A DNA stretch of 64,000 bases from Clostridia bacterium (GTDB lineage Bacteria > Bacillota > Clostridia > UMGS1883), in assembly GCA_030527235.1 (NCBI GenBank), contig JAUNBL010000001.1, forward strand, positions 74,294 to 138,293, in the 5' to 3' direction. Made by a program: the position numbers and the translations under genes. The first letter of the stretch is position 1, and every line of letters starts with the position of its first letter. Shown here one piece after another: positions 1-7,730 of this stretch. Under the pieces are notes generated by a model that ran no database searches, was not told the DNA's origin, and was given only the letters and a program-made list of their open reading frames with translations.

Positions 1-64
1 TTTCCGTCAGTTTTTCAATAGCCTTCGGATCGTCGCTGCTGATAGCGTTGTTTTTGTAACTCAT
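1..64 (-). CDS. Start of an unrecognised ICE gene, cut by the window edge
   Basis: Only the first 21 codons are present. They begin MSYKNNAISSDDPKAIEKL and run off the left edge. An ATG at 62-64 follows an AAAGGAGG ribosome binding site (about 70-79) with normal spacing, directly after the stop codon of the TrbL-like gene. It is therefore the next gene of the same transfer operon. The visible part is polar, has no signal peptide, and does not allow a family call. Confidence 0.6.
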   Translation of the reverse strand, partial: MSYKNNAISSDDPKAIEKLTE

Positions 65-78
65 ATAAAAATCCTCCT

Positions 79-918
79 TTATGTACCGAATAATTCTTTA
101 ACAATTCTGTCTGCTCCTTTGATTAAACCTACCAAAACGAGCATATTAAAAATCACCTCGCCGATATACTTCCATATCATAGTGACCGTCGTAATGCTTG
201 TATCTATCGTCGGTGTACTGTGCGACGCAAATGCCGAAAATATGATACACGAAAGCACAATAACCGCACCCTCCATACAAACTCCGACATACGATTTCAA
301 AAACGATTTCCCCATAAACGATGTTGTTTCCCCTGCAAATGAGGAAAGGGGAACGGGAGCTATCGCCGTATAGATATACAGCTTAAAAAATCTGCCGTAC
401 ACGGTCATAATCATTATGAATGACAGTACCGTTATGAATAACGAGCCGAGTATCGTTACAAGCCAAAGCGGAATACTCGCCCAAAAGCCTGTGTCCTCGA
501 CTGCCTGTTCAATCGCTGCCGGGAGCGTAACAGAAGCTCCGCCGATACCGCCGAGAGAGCCTGCGATTTGTTCCACGATTCCGCCGCAAATGGTGTATAT
601 TGCCGTCATCAAGTCCATTGCATAAGTAATTGCCACCTTTGCAGCACAAAAGCGTATGAAATGCTTTAAGGCATATTCCGGTCGTTGAAAATCACGGAAC
701 GATGCCGTTGACTTAAATATGCTCATAGCAAAAAAGAGGACCAATAAGCCAAGTCCTATGGCTTGAAGTCCGCCGTTTATGCCGGAAATTACATTCCATA
801 TAGCACCGCCTTTGAAGTTTTGCGGCGAGGTTGTAATCAGCGACCATATTTCAGTCATTTTATCGTTCCAAGTGGAAAACGCATTTTCGAGGTTGGCTAC
901 AATCCAATTATCGCTCAA
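79..918 (-). CDS. TrbL/VirB6-like conjugation channel membrane protein
   Basis: Predicted polytopic membrane protein of 279 residues, with hydrophobic segments near residues 45-70, 90-115, 145-190, 215-235 and 250-270. Its size, hydropathy and place after the Maff2 gene match the VirB6/TrbL-like proteins of Tn1549-type ICEs, which form part of the inner-membrane channel of the type IV secretion apparatus. The start chosen is TTG at 918, preceded by AGGAGGAGG. The longer reading frame from 963 would begin inside the transcription terminator of the upstream toxin gene and has no ribosome binding site, so it is rejected. The gene is separated from maff2 by a toxin-antitoxin module, which is unusual. 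The family call is by resemblance; the gene-order argument is strong. Confidence 0.8.
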   Translation of the reverse strand: MSDNWIVANLENAFSTWNDKMTEIWSLITTSPQNFKGGAIWNVISGINGGLQAIGLGLLVLFFAMSIFKSTASFRDFQRPEYALKHFIRFCAAKVAITYAMDLMTAIYTICGGIVEQIAGSLGGIGGASVTLPAAIEQAVEDTGFWASIPLWLVTILGSLFITVLSFIMIMTVYGRFFKLYIYTAIAPVPLSSFAGETTSFMGKSFLKSYVGVCMEGAVIVLSCIIFSAFASHSTPTIDTSITTVTMIWKYIGEVIFNMLVLVGLIKGADRIVKELFGT

Positions 919-949
919 AGGTAATTCACCTCCTCCTGTCCTAAAACGC

Positions 950-980
950 AAAAAAGCCATCACTTTTTATGGTGATGGCT
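950..980 (-). terminator. Intrinsic terminator after the toxin gene
   Basis: On the minus strand AGCCATCAC (980-972) and GTGATGGCT (963-955) form a perfect 9 bp stem with an 8 nt loop, followed by a run of T. It lies 20 bases after the toxin stop codon and closes the toxin-antitoxin transcript before the TrbL-like gene. Confidence 0.85.
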
Positions 981-999
981 TAAAACTTATAAATTTATT

Positions 1000-1485
1000 T
1001 TATTTTTTATATTCCCTGCAAAGACCTTCCAAGAGAATAAAATCATTACATCTTTTTGCAAGTCCCGTTGAATTTCCGTGTTCTATCTTATGCTTATAGA
1101 CATTTGAAGCATTTTTCCGTATCTTTTCTTGAATAGACTTTATATAACGATATTCAGACAGCAACAAAGCTCTGTAATGCTCATCCTTTTCCTTGCTGAT
1201 GTCAACATAGAAACATTCCGAAAGAGGAACGGGAAACATATTATTTAAGTTGATAACAGCATATTTTTTAATCTTTATAAAATCAATCATTTCAGACATT
1301 TTATTATGCTTCGGCTTAAAAGACGATAAAGGTGCAAAATAATCGAAACCGTTTACTTGCAAAACAATCCCTATATATTTACGCTCATTTTGTTGTCCTG
1401 CCTGCTTGTTGTGAAACAAATGCGGAGCGTGAGGGGATAAATAATCTATGTACTTATTTTCTATTTGATAAAACCTTATATCCAT
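1000..1485 (-). CDS. Type III toxin-antitoxin endoribonuclease, ToxN/AbiQ family
   Basis: A 161-residue protein with the layout of ToxN/AbiQ toxins. An N-terminal strand (RFYQIENKYIDYL) is followed by YIGIVLQVNGFDYFAPLSS and then F-K-x-K-H, the stretch carrying the family's conserved Ser and Lys of the active site. Then come INLNNMFPVP, a YRALLLSEYRYIKSIQEKI helix and a C-terminal CNDFILLE segment. Family members cut RNA at A-rich sites and are held inactive by a repeat RNA encoded just upstream; that RNA is visible here at 1531-1645. The start is ATG 1485 behind AAGGAG. The gene has its own promoter and terminators and sits between maff2 and the trbL-like gene of the transfer operon. Likely roles are element maintenance or abortive phage defence; this part is inference. 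Confidence 0.88.
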   Translation of the reverse strand: MDIRFYQIENKYIDYLSPHAPHLFHNKQAGQQNERKYIGIVLQVNGFDYFAPLSSFKPKHNKMSEMIDFIKIKKYAVINLNNMFPVPLSECFYVDISKEKDEHYRALLLSEYRYIKSIQEKIRKNASNVYKHKIEHGNSTGLAKRCNDFILLEGLCREYKK

Positions 1486-1508
1486 TTATTACTCCTTGAA
1501 CATATAAC

Positions 1509-1530
1509 AAAAGGGCAAGCAAGCTTGCCC
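1509..1530 (-). terminator. Terminator between antitoxin RNA and toxin gene
   Basis: The minus strand reads GGGCAAG, a 4 nt loop, CTTGCCC, then TTTT. Type III toxin-antitoxin loci typically carry a leaky terminator at exactly this place so that antitoxin RNA is made in excess over toxin mRNA. It ends 24 bases before the toxin start codon. Confidence 0.85.
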
Positions 1531-1645
1531 CCTGTTACACTCGCATTCAGAGCAGCGAAACGCTCGCTTGTAAATTTCTTGATTAGAGCCAAGAGAAGCT
1601 CGCTTTATAAGTTTCTCATTTATAGGGCTGAGATACACCCCTGTT
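1531..1645 (-). ncRNA. ToxI-like antitoxin RNA: three pseudoknot repeats of about 36 nt
   Basis: Three diverged repeats lie between the promoter and the terminator. Each has the order helix-1 5' arm, helix-2 5' arm, helix-1 3' arm, helix-2 3' arm, which is an H-type pseudoknot. Helix 1 is GGGG/CCCT in unit 1 and GAGC/GCTC in units 2 and 3. Helix 2 is TCTCA/TGAGA, TCTTG/CAAGA and TCGC/GCGA. Both helices change on both sides together, so pairing is kept. A-rich spacers (AACTTATAAAGC, AATTTACAAGC) separate the units, as expected for toxin cleavage sites. The flanking TAACAGGGG words are 108 nt apart, three times 36. No protein frame is conserved here. Confidence 0.85.
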
Positions 1646-1697
1646 AGCATTGTATGCAAGAAAGATAAAATTGATACATCTACCTTTCCGCATATTT

Positions 1698-1726
1698 ATT
1701 CTACTATACATTTTGAAAAAAGTCAA
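1698..1726 (-). promoter_or_regulatory. Sigma-70 promoter of the type III toxin-antitoxin module
   Basis: TTGACT (1726-1721) and TAGAAT (1703-1698) are separated by exactly 17 bases. Transcription would start near 1691 and run through the antitoxin repeats. This is one of the best promoters in the ICE half and makes the module independent of the transfer operon. Confidence 0.85.
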
Positions 1727-1806
1727 TAGATTTTAAGCGTTTTCGTCTTTTTGCACTAAAATTTTTTTATTCTCTAGGAATTATGATTTTGCAAAAGTTC
1801 GGATAA

Positions 1807-1838
1807 ATATGATTATCTGAACGTTCAGATAATCATAT
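1807..1838. repeat. Perfect 32 bp palindrome over the maff2 stop codon
   Basis: Each half reads ATATGATTATCTGAAC. The palindrome has no spacer and covers the last codons and stop of maff2. As RNA it would form a hairpin of up to 14 bp followed by an AU-rich stretch rather than a clean U tract. It may act as the maff2 terminator or mRNA 3' stabiliser, or as a binding site. It sits at the border between transfer genes and the toxin-antitoxin insert. Confidence 0.8.
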
Positions 1839-2154
1839 CGAGTATATCTTTCGCAAATGCAATGATGACGCCGCCGAAGAAGGTCAGAAATCCGTTTGCT
1901 CTCTGCGATGCGTCGTGCGATTTAAGCGACAGACCTATCTGCACGACACCAAAGCCGAGCAGGATTAGTCCGATAGCCTTAATTGCCGAGAAGATAAAGT
2001 CTGAAAGGCTGTTTATCGTTCCAAGCGGGTCAGCGGCAAAAACCGTTCCCGTGAGTGCGGTCATCATAACCGCAAGCACCGTAAGTACAAGTTTAGCCTT
2101 GCGGAGAATTTTCTGTGCTTTCGCTATTTTCTGAATTGTTTTCTGATTTTTCAT
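1825..2154 (-). CDS. Maff2 family mobile element protein (VirB2/TrbC pilin-like)
   Basis: A 109-residue protein with a basic N-terminus, a cleavable-looking signal sequence ending near FAADP (about residue 41), and two hydrophobic segments near 53-75 and 88-106. This is the size and shape of VirB2/TrbC-type conjugative pilin subunits. The sequence matches the Maff2 family found between virD4 and the VirB6-like gene in Tn1549-type ICEs. The ATG at 2154 follows TGGAGGT and lies 62 bases inside the end of the virD4-like gene, so the two are translationally linked. The pilin role is inferred from topology and place. Confidence 0.85.
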   Translation of the reverse strand: MKNQKTIQKIAKAQKILRKAKLVLTVLAVMMTALTGTVFAADPLGTINSLSDFIFSAIKAIGLILLGFGVVQIGLSLKSHDASQRANGFLTFFGGVIIAFAKDILDMII

Positions 2155-3982
2155 TGTCTGTTACCTCCAAAATTTCAGTTTGTTTTGTTTGTGGGTTTGC
2201 AAAATCGAATGTTTTTACATTGTCCCCGTCAACCTCCAATAGCTTGATATTTGATAAATCCTCGTTTATGGTAAAGGATAAATCATTTCGTAAATATTTT
2301 TCCGACTTGCTGTGCTTGTACGGCACAGCTTTTCCGTCTGCGGTTTTTGCAATATTCGGGTGCGACAGTATATCGAATTTTTTATCAATTAACGGTCGCT
2401 CGCCACGAATAAAGATAAGAGCGTTGCTGTTGTCAAGCAATCGTACCTCATCAAGCGTTAAAAGCTCACGCCCGGCGTTTTGGTAATTGGTGTTACTGCT
2501 GCCGTGCTGACCTTTTGTAATACCTCTTGTGCGTGTGTCAATGGTTTCTTTTCCGAGCATTTTTGAAATATACTCGTGTGTGCTTTGCTCGTTGCCGCCG
2601 AGGTAAAGCAGCGTATCACAGTTACCCGTGATGTTTTCCCAGCTATCCTTGAATAATGCTTTTAACTGTGCCATATTCTGAATAATAATTGATACCGAAA
2701 TACGCCGTGACCGCATTGTTGCAAGTATGCGTTCAAAGTTATCGGGCAGAGCGACATTGGCAAACTCGTCCATCACGATATGCACTGGGATAGGCAGCTC
2801 GCCGCCGTGATTATTGTCCGCATTGAAATACAACGCTTGAAAGGCTTGTGTATATAACATTCCGACAAGGTAATTAAAGGAATTGTCATTGTCGGGAATA
2901 ACGCAAAATATGGCGCGCTTGCGTTCGCCGAGAGTGCCTATATCAAGATTATCGTATGAAGTCATTTTCGCTATCTCCGGCAAGTTAAATGCCGCAAGCC
3001 GCACCGCCGCTGAAATCAATATACTTTTCGCCGTTTTGCCGCTTGCCTGTTTGAAAATTTTATATTGCCGTACCGCAATATGCTCCGGCTTTTCGTCCTC
3101 CAAGCCTTGAAAAAGAATATCCACAGGGCTTTGATAGCCGCTTTCGTCCTCATCTTCAACGGTTGCTGCGTTTTCGATTAAAAACATCAGCATTTCAAAG
3201 GTCTGTTCTTCGGGCGGAGCTTCGTGCAGAAGATAGAGCATCAAGGCACTATCAAGAGCAATTTCGGATTTTTCCCAAAACGGGTCGTTCTGCGATGCGT
3301 TTTTCGGTGTTGTATTCTGAATAAGGTTTGAAATCAGCTTTATAACATCTTCATCTTTGCGGATATACACAAACGGATTATATCCGTCCGAGTTTTCCGG
3401 CTCGATTAGGTTGAACACCTTAATATCATAGCCGTTTTCGATGAGTAACGGTGCAATGCTTCGGAGCATTTCGCCCTTTGGGTCTGCGACTATGAAAGAA
3501 GTGTTGCACTGCATTAAATTCGGTTTTGCGTAAAACCGGGTTTTTCCGGCGCCGCTGCCGCCGACCACAAGCACATTGAGGTTTCGTCTGTGCTTTTTTG
3601 CGTTTAAGCCAAGCCGCATATTTTGAGATAGAATGATGTTTTTATAGCTGTCCTTATCCATATACCGCTTGACAACGCTTTTGACATTGCCCCAGCGAGC
3701 CGAGCCGTGTTCCTCGCCCGGTCGGCGGTTTTCTCTTGACGAAAAATACACGCCGATACCCATTGCATACAAAAACAAGAAAATGAGTACGGCTTTTAAG
3801 CTATACTCATTCAATGTGATGTGCGTAGGGTTATTCATAGCGGCTGTCAAACGGTCAAGCAATTCAAACAGCTTTATATTCTCCTCATAGCACCCGGCAA
3901 CCATTAAGGCAAGCCATATAACGAATACCGAGAGTATTCCGAGTAGGATATATATTGTCTTTTGATTTTCCTGCCTGTTCAC
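2093..3982 (-). CDS. VirD4-like type IV coupling protein (TraG/TraD family ATPase)
   Basis: A 629-residue coupling protein that brings the relaxase-DNA complex to the secretion channel. Two N-terminal membrane segments lie near residues 8-30 and 62-80. The Walker A motif GGSGAGKT is at about 141-148 and the Walker B-like VHIVMDEFANV near 400; an ALIFIRGERPL segment lies late in the protein. The acidic, Ser/Asn-rich tail is variable in the family. The start is a GTG at 3982. It belongs to the VirD4-like group of Clostridia ICEs and is transcribed towards maff2, overlapping it by 62 bases. Confidence 0.92.
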   Translation of the reverse strand: MNRQENQKTIYILLGILSVFVIWLALMVAGCYEENIKLFELLDRLTAAMNNPTHITLNEYSLKAVLIFLFLYAMGIGVYFSSRENRRPGEEHGSARWGNVKSVVKRYMDKDSYKNIILSQNMRLGLNAKKHRRNLNVLVVGGSGAGKTRFYAKPNLMQCNTSFIVADPKGEMLRSIAPLLIENGYDIKVFNLIEPENSDGYNPFVYIRKDEDVIKLISNLIQNTTPKNASQNDPFWEKSEIALDSALMLYLLHEAPPEEQTFEMLMFLIENAATVEDEDESGYQSPVDILFQGLEDEKPEHIAVRQYKIFKQASGKTAKSILISAAVRLAAFNLPEIAKMTSYDNLDIGTLGERKRAIFCVIPDNDNSFNYLVGMLYTQAFQALYFNADNNHGGELPIPVHIVMDEFANVALPDNFERILATMRSRRISVSIIIQNMAQLKALFKDSWENITGNCDTLLYLGGNEQSTHEYISKMLGKETIDTRTRGITKGQHGSSNTNYQNAGRELLTLDEVRLLDNSNALIFIRGERPLIDKKFDILSHPNIAKTADGKAVPYKHSKSEKYLRNDLSFTINEDLSNIKLLEVDGDNVKTFDFANPQTKQTEILEVTDNEKSENNSENSESTENSPQG

Positions 3983-4040
3983 GAGGTATCCCTTACTATC
4001 ATTAAAATTTGAAGCATTGTTATCAGTCCTTTCCGAAAAT

Positions 4041-4090
4041 AAATAAAAGGGGCAGCCCCTGCATAAGTTTCCTTATACAAAAGCTGCCCC
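4041..4090 (-). terminator. Intrinsic terminator after the InlB-repeat gene
   Basis: GGGGCAGC and GCTGCCCC form an 8 bp stem around a 26 nt loop on the minus strand, followed by TTTTATTT. It lies 17 bases after the stop codon of the gene at 4107 and separates it from virD4. Confidence 0.85.
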
Positions 4091-4106
4091 CAAATGTGTG
4101 ATAGGC

Positions 4107-4883
4107 TTACTTACAGAATTTTTCGTTGTAAATTTCCATAAGTTCATTTAATCTTTTATTCTGTTCTACCCATTGTGCCGTGACGGGTACCCCCGTCTTT
4201 TCGTCAATGTAATTGCCAAAGGCGAGGATTTCATCATTACTTGCATAAACTCTCTGCACCGCCGGAGCGTTATACATCACCGTTCCGTTTGGAATCCATT
4301 TTGCGTAAACGGTATCGCTTTCATTGAAAGTAAACTCCGCTACCCGATTTTCCTTTGTTTGCGGGTCTGAATACCAACCGTCAAAGTCATAGCCGTATCT
4401 TGTCGGAATAAACTCCGTAAGCGATATTGTTGTTCCAAGCGGTTTTACAACAGACTCAATGTATGAGCCGTCCTCTGCGGCAAAGGTGAGAGTGCGTGTT
4501 CCTGTCAAGCTCCAATGTGCATAGAGCGTTGTATCGGAATAATACTCGGTGTCGGACGATACCTTTTCGCCGTTTTCGGTAAACCAACCCTCAAACTGAT
4601 AGTCGCTGTTACGATACGGCAGTGGAAGTTTGATTTTATTCTGCTCCGTAACGGCTTCTGTGATGTCGGTTTTGTAAATTCCGCCGTATAATGAGCCGCC
4701 GTTACAATTAAGCGTTATAACTCTTTCGCCTTTTAAGGAATATAGTGTTTTTTCCTTTCCGCACTCACATACATAAACCTTTGAATCCTGTTTTGTATAT
4801 TCGTGCGTGTGTGCCGCCTGTGCGGCAAATGAGGTTGATAAAATGAGCATTGCCGCAAAGCTCGCAAATACTGTTCGTTTCAT
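4107..4883 (-). CDS. Secreted protein with two InlB-type B repeats
   Basis: A 258-residue protein with a signal peptide (MKRTVFASFAAMLILSTSFAAQA). A short Cys/His segment (HTHEY, then VCECGKEK) resembles the repeats of the large surface protein encoded next in the element. Two copies of the Listeria/Bacteroides InlB B repeat follow, recognisable by FEGWFTENG...LYAHW and FDGWYSDPQ...VYAKW. There is no LPxTG motif, SLH domain or membrane anchor, so it is probably secreted or held by other surface parts. The start follows GGAGGAATTTCAA. Function is unknown; a role in cell-cell contact during transfer is a guess from context. Confidence 0.8.
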   Translation of the reverse strand: MKRTVFASFAAMLILSTSFAAQAAHTHEYTKQDSKVYVCECGKEKTLYSLKGERVITLNCNGGSLYGGIYKTDITEAVTEQNKIKLPLPYRNSDYQFEGWFTENGEKVSSDTEYYSDTTLYAHWSLTGTRTLTFAAEDGSYIESVVKPLGTTISLTEFIPTRYGYDFDGWYSDPQTKENRVAEFTFNESDTVYAKWIPNGTVMYNAPAVQRVYASNDEILAFGNYIDEKTGVPVTAQWVEQNKRLNELMEIYNEKFCK

Positions 4884-4969
4884 TTGAAATTCCTCCGTTT
4901 CAATAGTTTATTTTCGGTATCTTTATTGTATCACCATATAAAAAGACCGTCAAAAAATTTTCTGAAACG

Positions 4970-4995
4970 AAAAAAGACGAACATTGTGGTTCGCC
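4970..4995 (-). terminator. Intrinsic terminator after the small zinc-ribbon gene
   Basis: On the minus strand GGCGAAC, a 6 nt loop and GTTCGTC (one G-T pair) are followed by TTTTTT. It abuts the stop codon of the gene at 4996. Confidence 0.75.
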
Positions 4996-5196
4996 TTATT
5001 TATATCGTATGACAGGCACATTTTTCATCTTGCCGCCTATTTTCTGCCGTTGCAGAGCAAACACCATATCGGGAGTTCTTTCAAAAAATCCAATATCTTT
5101 TTCCCAACTCATACCGCATTTACAATGTTGTAATCCGATAAATTGCTGTTTCATTTTATGTCCGCAATTCGGGCATATTTTATTACTTGCACCCAT
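4996..5196 (-). CDS. Small zinc-ribbon protein of unknown function
   Basis: A 66-residue protein with CPNCGH near residues 8-13 and HCKCG near 29-33, a likely four-ligand zinc ribbon. A GGAGC ribosome binding site lies 8 bases before ATG 5196, and a terminator follows the stop. It lies between the large surface protein and the InlB-repeat protein. The family is not recognised; the codon use and signals make it a real gene. Confidence 0.65.
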   Translation of the reverse strand: MGASNKICPNCGHKMKQQFIGLQHCKCGMSWEKDIGFFERTPDMVFALQRQKIGGKMKNVPVIRYK

Positions 5197-5244
5197 TTTT
5201 ATGCTCCGTTCCTAATATATGTTTTATCATATCACAAGAATGCA

Positions 5245-5274
5245 GAGAAAGCAACCATTTGCGGCTGCTTTCTC
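5245..5274 (-). terminator. Hairpin after the surface-protein gene
   Basis: GAGAAAGCA and TGCTTTCTC form a perfect 9 bp stem 15 bases after the surface-protein stop codon. No T run follows, so it may be an mRNA 3' end hairpin rather than an efficient terminator. Confidence 0.5.
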
Positions 5275-5289
5275 CCATTTGCACAAAGG

Positions 5290-7586
5290 TTATTTCACCC
5301 AAGTTTCGGAATTATCGTGTGTGTTTGCAAGGTGTGTGTTGCTTGCCTCTGCTATCGCATAAAACGCCCAATGCAAATTGTTTTTAAGGTCGGTAAACTT
5401 ATTGAGCAACGAAAGATTTTTATTGATATATCCCTCGTCAGCAATTCTGCCGGTTGCTTTGTTTACAACAGTTACAACTTCTGCTCTTGTAATAGCGTTA
5501 TCGCCTTTGAATGAGCCGTCAGCGTAGCCGTTAAGCCAGCCTGCGTGTTTTGCATAGGCAATATCGGAATATGCCCAATAATTTGTTGCAACATCGGTAT
5601 ATTTTACTGTGTATCCGTCCTTTTTAACATCGCTGAACAATGCATCAAAGCGCACCGTCATTGCTACAAATTCCGCACGGGATATGTTTTCGTCCGGCTT
5701 AAAGGTGTTGTTGTCATAGCCCTTGATAATGCCGTATTTTTCGATATATCCGATAAACTTTGAATACCATTCACTTGACTTGACATCTGCAAAGTCGGAT
5801 TTGCCGCTTATCTTTTCGCCTTTCTTTTCGGAAATAAGCCTTGCAAAGATAGCAGCAGCTTCAGCACGGCTCATATTATTGTCCGGTCTGAAAGTGCCGT
5901 CACCATACCCGAAAATATATGCCTTATGCTCTGATGCCGGAAGTATCAGCGTACCGTTTTTATCCGTTGTGCCGTTTGCTGAATTGTTCTTTTTATCCTT
6001 TAAGGTAATGGTAACATCAGCTTTGGAGTTACCTTTGCTGTCGGTTGCCTTAATGGTGTAGTAGTTATCATTTGTCAAATCTGCACCATTCGGAAGTGTC
6101 AATGTAATATTTCCATCTTTATCGGTTGATTTTGAAACAGATACAGTTTTGCCGTTTTTGTCAGTTACTGTAATATTTGTGATATTGGAACTGATGTAGC
6201 TGCCACCGCTGCTGCCGCCACGACCACCACCACCCGAAGATGAACCACCGCCGGACGATTTCACCGGAAGTGTAACCTTACCGTTTGCATCGGTTGTGCC
6301 TGTCTTTTCGGTTGCCTTGTCCTTAATGGTAACCGACACACCTTTAACAGCTTTATTTTCTTTGTCGGTAACTGTTACGGTTGTCTGATTTGAGGTAGTC
6401 AAAGTCTTATCATCGGGAAGTGTAACGGTAATTTTGCCGTCTTTAATCTCGATAAAGGCATTTTCGATTTTGCCCTTTGTGTCTTCAACCGTGATGTTGT
6501 ATTCGGTTTTGGTTTCCTCGGTATCGGTCTTGCCATCACCGTCCGTATCTTTGCCGGGGATAGTTTCGGAAATATCCGTTTTTCCGTCCTTATCCGTTAC
6601 ACCCTCATTTGACGGTGGAAGAATAATAACTCCGTCTTTATCGGTAACACCTGTCAAAGACTTTGTTTCCGTACCCTCAAAAGCTTTTTCGGAAACAATA
6701 ACACTCATATCCTTTACAGCCGTATTATCTGCCTTATTTGATACGGTTACGATAATTCTGTTCGCATAATCAAACTTTACACCTTCGGGTAATTCAACAG
6801 AAATGTTTTCTGCCGATTTAACGCTGTCGTCCTCATTTTTGATTTCCGCATTATGTTTGATATGTGCCTTTTCAATAGCTCCGACAGCATTTTTCACTGT
6901 TACAATATATCCGTCAACTTCGCCGTAGCCGTTGAAATCGGTAACATCAATGTTTGTCGGCGGCACGGTTGCTTTTCCGTTTTCGTCCGTAACATTGCTT
7001 TCCGTTCTGTCGGATTTGTCTGTGAAAATAACGGTCATATCCTTAACAGGCTTATCCTCACTATCGGTAATTGTTGCGGTAATGCGGTTGCTTATGTCGA
7101 TTAGGCTGCCTTCGGGAAGCATAACATTTATCTGTCCCTCACCGATAGTAACAAAAGCATTTTCGATAGGCTTTGTTTCGTCTGTAATTAAAACATTGTA
7201 GCCGTTGACTTTTGCTTTTCCCTCGCTGTCGGTAATATCCTCCGAAAGCGGCGGAACAACCATTTTTCCGTTTTCATCAGTTTTGTCTGTCAAGCTCTTT
7301 TCAGCCTTATCCGAAACGGTAACGGAAATGTCTTTCAAAGGATTTCCGTCTTTGTCGGTTACGGTTACTGTAATACGGTTTGAGTAGTCAATACTTGTTC
7401 CGTCCGGCAATGCTACAGAAATTGTGCTGTCATCATTCAGCTTTACAAAAGCGTTTTCGATAGCTCCGCTCTCGTCATTGACAAACACATACATTCCGTC
7501 AATGCGTACTTTACCCGTATCGTCCGTAAAACCATCTTTGGCGGTCGGCAATGTGATTTTTCCGAACATATCGGTTACGCCTTTTT
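5290..7586 (-). CDS. Surface protein, 3' exon: Ig-like repeats and three SLH domains
   Basis: The downstream exon of the gene split by the group II intron, contributing 765 codons and the stop. It holds four to five repeats of about 115 residues with the pattern IENAF-x-LPDG-NRITVTV-D-GK-x-LPP, likely Ig-like or carboxypeptidase-regulatory-like folds. A Gly/Ser-rich hinge (GGGSSSGGGG) follows, then three S-layer homology domains marked by GYGDGTFRPDNNMSRAEAA, GYDNNTFKPDENISRAE and GYADGSFKGDNAITRAE. SLH domains bind secondary cell wall polymer and would hold the protein on the surface. Without splicing the only start would be the internal ATG at 7569, which lacks a signal peptide. It is probably an adhesin or aggregation factor carried by the element; that role is inferred. 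Confidence 0.85.
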
Positions 7587-7635
7587 GTTGCGATAGGTAA
7601 GCTATTGATATTATCTCTTGCTTTTCCCCCGCCTA

Positions 7636-7669
7636 ACACTGTACGTGCGACTTTCACCGCATACAGCGT
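7636..7669 (-). ncRNA. Group II intron domain V
   Basis: A 34 nt hairpin on the minus strand with lower stem ACGCTGT/ACAGTGT, upper stem TGCG/CGCA closing around gtGAAAgt, and the two-base CG bulge before TACAGTGT. This is the catalytic core of group II ribozymes. The triad at the base of the stem reads CGC rather than the commoner AGC. Confidence 0.85.
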
Positions 7670-7730
7670 CCCATCATTTTACTTTAACTAATTGTCCTAT
7701 GTATTTGCGTTTTAATCATATTTATTCGTG

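Noticed and set aside
919-963. Longer N-terminus of the TrbL-like protein from ATG 963
   Set aside because: These codons lie in the toxin gene's terminator and have no ribosome binding site; TTG 918 has AGGAGGAGG.
5290-7569. Separate SLH-domain gene starting at ATG 7569
   Set aside because: It has no signal peptide or ribosome binding site, and the frame runs on upstream to the intron border, joining the 5' exon in frame.
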